From an uncultured Succinatimonas sp. (lineage in GTDB: Bacteria > Pseudomonadota > Gammaproteobacteria > Enterobacterales > Succinivibrionaceae), in the NCBI GenBank assembly GCA_902465145.1, contig CABQMD010000077.1:1-5447 (forward strand): a stretch of DNA of 5,447 bases. The letters run 5' to 3'. Positions 1 through 4,707 of this stretch are shown piece by piece (positions within the stretch are counted from its first letter, which is position 1; every line of letters begins with the position of its first letter). The notes below the pieces were generated by a model. It saw only the letters and a program-made list of their open reading frames with translations, did no database searches and was not told the origin of the DNA. Both the position numbers and the translations under genes were made by a program.

Positions 1-791
1 AAAACGGCAAACATAATTTCCTTGTTCAGCCTACGTTGAATGCTGCCTATACCACCGAGGTCAATATCAGTAAGCCAGAGGATTTGGCTTATGCGTCGGC
101 AGTGCGTACCAGCACCACCAAGAACAATAATCTTGGTAACGCGGTCATTTCTTTGGCATCTATGAGTGCCGTCGGTCCTGATATGGGCGTAAGAGTAGAT
201 CCGGTCACCAACATGCCGGTATTCAATCAAAATGCTCCTGTAAAGGTGATCATAGCAGATGACGGTTCATACAATATTTTGAATAAAGCAGGTGACGTGA
301 TCGGCACTGCTCCCGCGTCCTGCAAAGGACAGGGACTGTTTTCCCAAGCAGTGGATTTAAACGGCAATGCTTTTAATGCCAACGGTTTCCCAGGATATGA
401 GATCAACATCACCGGTACGGTACAACCTGGCGACAGTTTTGAAATTGAAATCAATACTAACGGTATAGGTGATAACACCAACGGCAACATCATGTCTGCT
501 ATGAAAGATGTGAAGCTGGTAGGTTCCACCGGTACTGAGAAGATAACTTTTAACGAAGGATATGCTTCATTGACCACCCGTTTGGGATCTGCTGTTTATT
601 CGGCGGAAACCAATTTGGCTGCAGCTGAATCCAAGCGGGAGCAGACTCAGGAGCTTTATGATTCCGAAGCCGGGGTAAATCTTGATGAGGAGGCGGCAGA
701 TCTTATCAAGTATCAGCAGACTTATCAGGCTTGCGCCAAGATCATTACTGCTTCTCAGACAATTTTCGATTCGCTCATCAGCGCTTTTTAG
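1..791 (+). CDS. flgK: Flagellar hook-associated protein 1 (FlgK), C-terminal part, 5' end outside the window
   Basis: FlgK is the first hook-filament junction protein. It is exported by the flagellar type III system and assembled on the hook tip before FlgL. The reading frame is open from base 3, so the TTG at 36 is an internal Leu and not a start; 262 codons are visible. The C-terminal helix is diagnostic: ESKREQTQELYDSEAGVNLD followed by EEAADLIKYQQTYQACAKII and a final segment ending FDSLISAF. This is the conserved 'SGVNLDEEAANLI-x-Q-QAY-A' D0 helix of the FlgK/FlgE/FlgG family. Upstream of it lies a variable Gly/Asn-rich beta region (visible residues about 35-185). Two cysteines are present (visible residues about 107 and 244), which is uncommon in extracellular flagellar proteins. 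The gene stops with TAG 12 nt before flgL, so the two are probably cotranscribed. The promoter is outside the window. Confidence 0.95.
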   Translation, partial: NGKHNFLVQPTLNAAYTTEVNISKPEDLAYASAVRTSTTKNNNLGNAVISLASMSAVGPDMGVRVDPVTNMPVFNQNAPVKVIIADDGSYNILNKAGDVIGTAPASCKGQGLFSQAVDLNGNAFNANGFPGYEINITGTVQPGDSFEIEINTNGIGDNTNGNIMSAMKDVKLVGSTGTEKITFNEGYASLTTRLGSAVYSAETNLAAAESKREQTQELYDSEAGVNLDEEAADLIKYQQTYQACAKIITASQTIFDSLISAF

Positions 792-803
792 AGGAATTAG
801 GTT

Positions 804-2021
804 ATGCGTATCTCAACTAATATGACGTACAACAAGAACATGACCTTCCTGCAAAGGGCCAACACCAAACTTGACAGTTCAACCACCCGTTACAACACGG
901 GATTGAAATTTGATACGGCCGGTGAAGATCCTTCGGGCATGTCCTCAAAGCTCAAGTACGATGCGTCGATTGCCAACTATAAACAATATGCGACCAATGC
1001 AGGTTTAGCCGCAGATACCATGGCGGAGGAAGAGACGGCTCTTGATTCCATGTGGACTTCGCTGTCAAGCGCTCATACGCGTCTTATTCAGGCGGTCGAT
1101 TCGACCAACGACACCACCTCGCGCGATGCTTTGGCAGAGGATCTCATGCAACTTCGCGATCAGCTTTGCGATCTTATGAATACGCAAAATGCCGAAGGTG
1201 AGTATATTTTTTCAGGAGCCCGCAGTCATGTTACCGCCATGCAGAAGACCTCCGACGGGCACTATACTTGTCAGGCCGACGGTCAGGCGCGCGTGGTACA
1301 AGTCGCACCGTCGGTTACCGTGCAGATTTCCGACAGCGGACTTAATATTTTTGAAAATTGCGATCTGGCAAAGACCATTTCCATGACCGGAGATACCAAC
1401 GATGTTTACGGAATGATCAGCAATTACGGTGATTATGACGAGCTTTACAGCACTTGGTATGATCCTACCGGTAACCGTGCCAACACTCTTACTTTAAACG
1501 TCACTGCCGATGACAAGTTTACCATTACGGCTCCTGACGGAGCTACGGTATTGGCCAGCGGTGAAGTGGCTTCAGACGGCAGTATTCAGGCTTTGGGAAT
1601 GAATTTTTCCATAGCCGACGGCAAGACCGGACAGGATCGCACTATCGCCGTAACTATGGAAAAACCGCAAAAAGGCAACATATTAAACGAGCTTACCGAT
1701 TACATCGATACCCTGCGAGACGGTACGATCACCACCGAAGAGCTTTCTGACATGATGGCTCAGGCTCAGGTAAGCGTGAAAAATGCCATGGATCACTATG
1801 ATATGTACCGCGGTCGTGTGGGCTCTCGAGAAAATGAAGTGGACAATGTCATCAATTCCGATACGGCATTAAAAAACATTAAAACCACGTCCAGAGCAAA
1901 TATCTGTGAGGTAGATGCTTTTGAGGCAGCCTCAGACATAGTCAAGGATCAGCAGGCTTTGCAGGTAGCCCGCTCGGTATTTTCAAGCATTAACGGTTCA
2001 AGTCTTTTTGATTACATTTAA
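804..2021 (+). CDS. flgL: Flagellar hook-associated protein 3 (FlgL)
   Basis: FlgL is the second hook-filament junction protein; it sits between FlgK and the flagellin filament. The 405-residue product starts MRISTNMTYNKNMTFLQRAN, the typical flagellin-like D0 N-terminus of FlgL. It then has the conserved features GEDPSGMSSKL (about 40-50) and NAEGEYIFSGAR (129-140). The C-terminal helix pairs with the N-terminal one: YRGRVGSRENEVDNV near 335-349, then SDIVKDQQALQVARSVFSSI near 377-396. Enteric FlgL is about 317 residues; the extra length lies in a variable middle domain (about 145-290), presumably surface exposed. Four cysteines occur (122, 156, 186, 368), odd for this family. The ATG is supported by an AGAGGA ribosome binding site at 790-795, which overlaps the flgK stop. 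It follows flgK closely, the standard order, and probably shares its promoter. Confidence 0.96.
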   Translation: MRISTNMTYNKNMTFLQRANTKLDSSTTRYNTGLKFDTAGEDPSGMSSKLKYDASIANYKQYATNAGLAADTMAEEETALDSMWTSLSSAHTRLIQAVDSTNDTTSRDALAEDLMQLRDQLCDLMNTQNAEGEYIFSGARSHVTAMQKTSDGHYTCQADGQARVVQVAPSVTVQISDSGLNIFENCDLAKTISMTGDTNDVYGMISNYGDYDELYSTWYDPTGNRANTLTLNVTADDKFTITAPDGATVLASGEVASDGSIQALGMNFSIADGKTGQDRTIAVTMEKPQKGNILNELTDYIDTLRDGTITTEELSDMMAQAQVSVKNAMDHYDMYRGRVGSRENEVDNVINSDTALKNIKTTSRANICEVDAFEAASDIVKDQQALQVARSVFSSINGSSLFDYI

Positions 2022-2048
2022 ACTTTACGCAGAACAGAGGATGAGAAA

Positions 2049-2336
2049 ATGATCAATCAGGTAAACACTCTTAATACCGGTTCAAAACTTTATGCAACTC
2101 AAAATACAATTCATGCTCAAAAAGAAGCAGTAAATTCGGCTAAGACTCAGGCTGCAGCTGTGGTTGAGCTTCAGGGCAGTATGTCCGGTGTTTCTCAGGT
2201 AAGGGAAGCCAATGCCTTGGATGCTACTTCGGCTAGTTCTATGGCCTTGGATATTGCATCTTTATTGGGAACTCACGGCGGCAGCGTGCAGGAGAATTTA
2301 AACGGTTTTGATGCGGCCAGACTGCTTGCAGACTAA
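2049..2336 (+). CDS. Small protein of unknown function at the end of the flgKL operon
   Basis: I do not recognise this 95-residue protein. It begins 27 nt after the flgL stop, with AGAGG (2036-2040) eight bases upstream of the ATG, and is followed 24 nt after its stop by a hairpin terminator. It is therefore almost certainly translated from the flgKL transcript. It has no Cys, Trp or Pro, is rich in Ala, Ser, Asn, Gln and Thr, and has no signal peptide or membrane segment. Residues about 10-45 look like one amphipathic helix (LYATQNTIHAQKEAV onward). A second helical stretch covers about 55-72 (ALDATSASSMALDIASLL), then a Gly-rich turn and a short C-terminal helix (GFDAARLLAD). This composition resembles flagellar axial or exported proteins. 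A role as a type III export substrate, a motility accessory protein or a chaperone is possible, but none is shown by the sequence. Confidence 0.8.
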   Translation: MINQVNTLNTGSKLYATQNTIHAQKEAVNSAKTQAAAVVELQGSMSGVSQVREANALDATSASSMALDIASLLGTHGGSVQENLNGFDAARLLAD

Positions 2337-2360
2337 GTAACCGGCCTAGAAATTCTTCTC

Positions 2361-2389
2361 ATCCCTGCATGATCCGTGCGGGGATTTTT
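2361..2389 (+). terminator. Rho-independent terminator of the flgK-flgL-small ORF transcript
   Basis: The arm ATCCCTGCA (2361-2369) pairs with TGCGGGGAT (2377-2385) around a 7-nt loop, with one U-G wobble. A run of T follows to 2389. It lies 24 nt after the stop of the 95-residue ORF and would end the left-hand flagellar transcript before it enters the convergent porin gene. Confidence 0.85.
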
Positions 2390-2400
2390 ATATGTGCTGA

Positions 2401-2436
2401 AAAATATAAAAAAGGCAGGATCACCTGGATCCTGCC
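2401..2436 (-). terminator. Rho-independent terminator of the porin gene
   Basis: On the minus strand GGCAGGATC (2436-2428) and GATCCTGCC (2422-2414) form a perfect 9-bp stem with a 5-nt loop. It is followed by a T-rich tail (2413 down to about 2401, six T, ATA, then four T). It lies about 60 nt beyond the porin stop codon. The preceding bases are not A-rich on the plus strand side, so it is oriented mainly for the minus strand. Confidence 0.9.
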
Positions 2437-2443
2437 AACGGGT

Positions 2444-2496
2444 TTTATTTACTTGCGTAAATAAACTCTGGGATATCTAACTTGAGAGAACTCTCA
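2444..2496 (-). other. Porin 3' untranslated region with two extra hairpins
   Basis: Between the porin stop and its terminator there are two further inverted repeats. TGAGAG/CTCTCA (2483-2488 and 2491-2496) is a palindrome with almost no loop. TTTATTTAC/GTAAATAAA (2444-2452 and 2457-2465) is a perfect 9-bp AT-rich stem with a TTGC loop. Together with the terminator they give three consecutive stem-loops in the porin mRNA tail, probably protecting it from 3' exonucleases. Stems are seen directly; the role is inferred. Confidence 0.5.
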
Positions 2497-2498
2497 GA

Positions 2499-3707
2499 TT
2501 AGAATACGTAACGGGCACCGAACATAATGCTGTTGTGGCCGCTGTTCTTGCTGTCAAGAGCGGACTTGATCTTAGGATAGCCGTCGTCAGAGCCTGCATC
2601 GATGAGGCCTTCTGCCCAGACTTTGAAGTTGGGAGTGACGTTGTAGTCGGCGATCAGCTGAACGAACTTGGTATCACCTGATGCTTCCTTACCGTCAGTA
2701 ACAGCCTGAGTCTTGATATAGTGGTAGGAAGCACCGAGACGGACGCCGTTGGCAAAGCCGTAGGTAACGATGGTTTCCCAAGCCTTATTCTTCAAATAAG
2801 CATCAACATCAGTTCCGTCGATTGCAACGTCAATATCTTCATCAGGGGCTGATTTATAGGTCTTGCTGATAGTAGCTTTTGAATAATTGTAGTTAGTGGC
2901 AATGTAGAAGCCTTTGCCGTTGGTACCCCAGGCGATGGCACCGTCGATAGACTTCATATTGTCAATTAAACGAGAAGTGGTGATTTCTTCGTCTAAGTCA
3001 TTTAAAGTTACTTTCAGGTTCTGTTTATAGCCACCGTCTTTCTCGGACTGACCGTTCAGATAGAGGTAACCTGCACGCACGCTGATGGGTCCGAAGAGCA
3101 CGACAGGGGAGGTATAACCTGCGTAGATGGAGAAGCCTGAATCTACGTTGAAATTGGTGTTGTTGCCGAGGATGTCGGACTTGTAGTTGTCTTCAGCCAT
3201 CTGGTAGGAGATGCCGGCATCAAAGCCGAAACCGGACCACATATAGGAGATGTGACCGGAGTTACGCTCGTCCTGACCGCCGTAAACACCGACTTCGTCC
3301 AAAACGTCAACGAGGTTGGAAGCATATTCGAAAGGATCGGTGTAACGACCAACCTGAACTTTACCGAACTTGCCGAAATCAGCGCCTAAATAAGCAAAAC
3401 GGGCATTGATAGCGGTAGCTTCAGAAGAAGAACCTTGGTGGTTGGCTTCCCACTCCATGAAACCGTAACCGGCGATGCCGTTGGTCAGCTGAGTACGACC
3501 GGCCAGATTCACACGGGCACGATCACGGGTGGTGGCGTCCTGACCGCCGTTTGAGAAATAGTTATTGCCTGCGTTGCCGGCCATGAACTCGACCTGGCCA
3601 CCGACAGCCAAAGTGGTGCCGTCTTTGTCATAGACCTGAGCGGCGGAAGCAGCGGAGGCTGCGAAAGCTGCTGCAGCGATGGCTACAGCTAAAACTGACT
3701 TCTTCAT
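2499..3707 (-). CDS. Outer-membrane general porin (OmpC/OmpU-like)
   Basis: This is a trimeric beta-barrel porin for passive diffusion of small hydrophilic solutes across the outer membrane. The chosen start gives 402 residues. MKK plus an Ala-rich hydrophobic stretch form a Sec signal peptide, cleaved near ASA (20-22) before AQVYDKDGTTLAVGGQVE, the usual first strand of Gram-negative porins. Other family marks are RVNLAGRTQLTNGIAGYGFM (65-84), the strand containing YLGADFGKFGKVQVGR (106-121), the acidic constriction-loop region after it (YTDPFEYASNLVDVLDEVG), alternating strand patterns to the end, and a C-terminal YVF whose terminal Phe is the BAM recognition signal. No cysteine is present. 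The frame is open for 60 more codons upstream, but that extension would hide the signal peptide and read through the promoter region. The gene is opposite in strand to the flagellar genes on both sides and has its own promoter and terminator. The specific porin type cannot be named. Confidence 0.95.
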   Translation of the reverse strand: MKKSVLAVAIAAAAFAASAASAAQVYDKDGTTLAVGGQVEFMAGNAGNNYFSNGGQDATTRDRARVNLAGRTQLTNGIAGYGFMEWEANHQGSSSEATAINARFAYLGADFGKFGKVQVGRYTDPFEYASNLVDVLDEVGVYGGQDERNSGHISYMWSGFGFDAGISYQMAEDNYKSDILGNNTNFNVDSGFSIYAGYTSPVVLFGPISVRAGYLYLNGQSEKDGGYKQNLKVTLNDLDEEITTSRLIDNMKSIDGAIAWGTNGKGFYIATNYNYSKATISKTYKSAPDEDIDVAIDGTDVDAYLKNKAWETIVTYGFANGVRLGASYHYIKTQAVTDGKEASGDTKFVQLIADYNVTPNFKVWAEGLIDAGSDDGYPKIKSALDSKNSGHNSIMFGARYVF

Positions 3708-3713
3708 AATAAA

Positions 3714-3718
3714 TTCCC
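3714..3718 (-). promoter_or_regulatory. Porin ribosome binding site that fixes the start
   Basis: On the minus strand GGGAA lies 6 nt before the ATG at 3707-3705. Together with the signal peptide that begins at this ATG, it rejects the 60-residue upstream extension of the frame. Confidence 0.65.
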
Positions 3719-3734
3719 AAAAATGTAATTTAAG

Positions 3735-3757
3735 TGCGGATGCTTTTAGACATCGCC
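3735..3757 (-). other. Hairpin in the porin mRNA leader
   Basis: In the predicted 5' leader of the porin message, GCGATG (minus strand, 3756-3751) can pair with CATCCGC (3741-3735) with one bulged C and an 8-nt A-rich loop. It lies about 30 nt upstream of the start codon. It may affect stability or small-RNA access; no function is shown. Confidence 0.3.
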
Positions 3758-3782
3758 TGCATTCTTTAACGAACGCAAGTGA

Positions 3783-3791
3783 ACTATAGCA
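3783..3791 (-). promoter_or_regulatory. Predicted extended -10 promoter of the porin gene
   Basis: On the minus strand TGCTATAGT is an extended -10 (TGn plus TATAGT, one mismatch from TATAAT). The position 17 bp upstream gives only TTTTAT, so there is no good -35 and activation is expected to help. The start would fall near 3776 (a G), giving a leader of about 69 nt. The CRP-type palindrome is then centred near -67.5, between the usual class I positions -61.5 and -71.5. Confidence 0.5.
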
Positions 3792-3807
3792 GTAAAATTT
3801 GATCAAT

Positions 3808-3817
3808 AAAAAAAAAA
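3808..3817. repeat. A10/T10 homopolymer tract in the porin promoter
   Basis: Ten consecutive A on the plus strand (T on the porin strand) lie between the CRP-type site and the predicted -10. The tract could act as an UP-like or intrinsically curved element; it is also a potential slippage site. Confidence 0.6.
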
Positions 3818-3822
3818 TACGT

Positions 3823-3828
3823 ATTATA
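3823..3828 (-). promoter_or_regulatory. Second possible -10 box upstream of the porin
   Basis: A perfect TATAAT reads on the minus strand here. A 17-bp spacer would place its -35 inside the CRP-type palindrome (CGTGAT, a poor match), so bound CRP should block rather than activate it. On the plus strand nearly the same bases form TATTAT (3822-3827), spaced 17 bp from TTGATC (3799-3804). The site could therefore serve either direction, or neither. Confidence 0.3.
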
Positions 3829-3835
3829 TAAAATA

Positions 3836-3851
3836 TGTGATCGCGATCACG
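3836..3851. promoter_or_regulatory. CRP-type binding site
   Basis: TGTGATCGCGATCACG contains the perfect 14-bp palindrome GTGATCGCGATCAC and matches the CRP consensus TGTGA-N6-TCACA at nine of ten positions. The flanks are AT-rich, as in good CRP sites. It lies between the divergent porin and flaG genes, closer to the porin promoter. cAMP-CRP control of a porin is common in gammaproteobacteria; control here is inferred from the motif alone. Other CRP/FNR-family regulators with GTGA half-sites remain possible. Confidence 0.75.
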
Positions 3852-3927
3852 TAATTTTGGGGAACTAAACATGATTTGTACTGTCATTAACAGGCTTAAG
3901 CAGTCATTAGTTACAGATTTTTTAACT

Positions 3928-3945
3928 GATCAAAAAGATCAAAAA
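3928..3945. repeat. Tandem 9-bp repeat GATCAAAAA x2
   Basis: Two exact, adjacent copies of GATCAAAAA occur at 3928-3936 and 3937-3945, six bases upstream of the flaG sigma-28 -35 element. A related GATCAATAAA lies at 3801-3810 in the porin promoter. This may be an operator or simply AT-rich simple sequence. Confidence 0.6.
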
Positions 3946-3950
3946 AAGAC

Positions 3951-3977
3951 TAAAGACTTTTGTTTTTCGGTCGATAG
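3951..3977 (+). promoter_or_regulatory. Sigma-28 (FliA) promoter of flaG
   Basis: TAAA (3951-3954) is followed by exactly 15 bases and then GTCGATAG (3970-3977). This matches the FliA consensus TAAA-N15-GCCGATAA with two mismatches in the -10. Transcription should begin near 3984, giving an untranslated leader of about 83 nt before flaG. It places flaG in the late, FliA-dependent class. Confidence 0.8.
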
Positions 3978-4035
3978 AGAGTGAAAAGAGGCAGAGTTGC
4001 TATATGCGGCACTGCGCTGAGGAGAGAAATTAAAG

Positions 4036-4053
4036 TCCCTTTTGAAAAGGGGG
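4036..4053 (+). other. Hairpin next to the flaG ribosome binding site
   Basis: CCCTTT (4037-4042) can pair with AAAGGG (4046-4051), in several registers because of the G5 run that follows. The likely ribosome binding bases AAGG (4055-4058) sit directly 3' of it, 8 nt before the ATG. It might modulate flaG translation; this is inference from pairing only. Confidence 0.35.
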
Positions 4054-4066
4054 AAAGGTTGCATCT

Positions 4067-4588
4067 ATGCAATATTTAGATACGGTTGCTTCCACAGGCT
4101 CCGTGCGCGGAGCAAATTTACAGGACAATATGCCGGATCGCAGTGTGTATTCTGATCCTAAGCAAGTGGACGATGACACCCGAGATCTTAAGGCTGATGC
4201 GGTAAAGGTAAAGAAAAGTGAAACGGTACCTTCTCTTAAAGATGAAGCAGAGGATCTTGCGCAGCGTACTAACGAAAAGCAGGAAAAGCTTTCTGAAAAA
4301 GAGCTTGAGGAGCAAAAGCAGAAAGCCAAGGAGCTGTCGGCAAAGTTAAACGCGCAGAATATAGGTTTATCATTTTCTGTTGATGATGCTACTTCCGATA
4401 CCGTTATCAATGTTACCAATCGCAGTACCGACGATTTGGTACGTCAGATCCCTTCTGAAGATATGTTACGTTTTCAGAAGATCCTCTCTGATTTTGAGGA
4501 TAAGACCAAAGGTCAGGCTGGGGATGAGCTTTCAAAGCAGAAGTCTAAAGACATGTTGAAAGGACTTATCTTAGACGATCTCGTTTGA
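4067..4588 (+). CDS. flaG: FlaG family flagellar protein
   Basis: FlaG proteins are small polar-flagellum-associated proteins; in some bacteria their loss gives over-long filaments. The 173-residue product has the FlaG domain at about 88-145: LSAKLNAQNIGLSFSVDDAT, then the core strand pair DTVINVTNRSTDDLVRQIPS and the helix EDMLRFQKIL. The 'V-R-Q-I-P-x-E-x-L' motif is the family signature. Residues 35-95 are highly charged (Lys/Glu/Gln) and probably form a helix or coiled coil. This makes the protein longer than usual FlaG (about 110-145 residues); a Lys-rich tail follows the domain. An in-frame TGA at 4043-4045 limits how far upstream the start could lie and favours this ATG. It is expressed from its own sigma-28 promoter and ends at a strong terminator. 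It is thus a single-gene unit, not the usual flaG-fliD-fliS operon. Confidence 0.9.
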   Translation: MQYLDTVASTGSVRGANLQDNMPDRSVYSDPKQVDDDTRDLKADAVKVKKSETVPSLKDEAEDLAQRTNEKQEKLSEKELEEQKQKAKELSAKLNAQNIGLSFSVDDATSDTVINVTNRSTDDLVRQIPSEDMLRFQKILSDFEDKTKGQAGDELSKQKSKDMLKGLILDDLV

Positions 4589-4602
4589 TTTTAAAAAATC
4601 GT

Positions 4603-4640
4603 AAAAAAACGGTTTCCAATTTCGGAAACCGTTTTTTTTT
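4603..4640 (+). terminator. Rho-independent terminator between flaG and fliS
   Basis: CGGTTTCC (4610-4617) pairs perfectly with GGAAACCG (4624-4631) around AATTTC, flanked by seven A and nine T that can extend the stem. It lies 14 nt after the flaG stop and immediately before the fliS promoter. The flanking A and T runs make it functional in both directions in principle. Confidence 0.93.
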
Positions 4641-4641
4641 C

Positions 4642-4668
4642 TAAACAAATTTGTGCTTCAGCCGATAC
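4642..4668 (+). promoter_or_regulatory. Sigma-28 (FliA) promoter of fliS
   Basis: TAAA (4642-4645), exactly 15 bases, then GCCGATAC (4661-4668) match the FliA consensus with one mismatch. The start is expected near 4675, about 33 nt before the fliS ATG. The -35 begins two bases after the T run of the flaG terminator, so fliS is transcriptionally separate from flaG. Confidence 0.9.
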
Positions 4669-4707
4669 AATAGGTACATAGGTATATTGTATTTGCAGGA
4701 GAATTCA

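Noticed and set aside
36..38. TTG as a start codon for the first gene
   Set aside because: The frame is open to the window edge and the preceding residues (NGKHNFLVQPT) continue a FlgK sequence, so this is an internal Leu.
2016..2048. A sigma-28 promoter for the 95-residue ORF
   Set aside because: A TAAA is present at the flgL stop, but no GCCGATAA-like octamer lies 15 bases downstream, so the ORF most likely depends on the flgKL transcript.
3797..3806. FNR box at TTGATCAA in the porin promoter
   Set aside because: FNR sites need TTGAT-N4-ATCAA; here the half-sites overlap with no 4-bp spacer, so it is only a short palindrome.
3708..3887. A 60-residue N-terminal extension of the porin frame
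   Set aside because: It would bury a clear Sec signal peptide, and it covers the promoter, A10 tract and CRP-type site. The internal ATG has a ribosome binding site.
4030..4419. 129-residue minus-strand frame over flaG
   Set aside because: It is the Ser/Phe/Cys-rich antisense shadow of the Lys/Glu-rich FlaG coding region, with no family resemblance.
4651..4707. A 19-residue N-terminal extension of FliS
   Set aside because: It overlaps the sigma-28 -10 element, so it would lie upstream of the transcript start; the later ATG has a strong AGGAGA and matches the family N-terminus.
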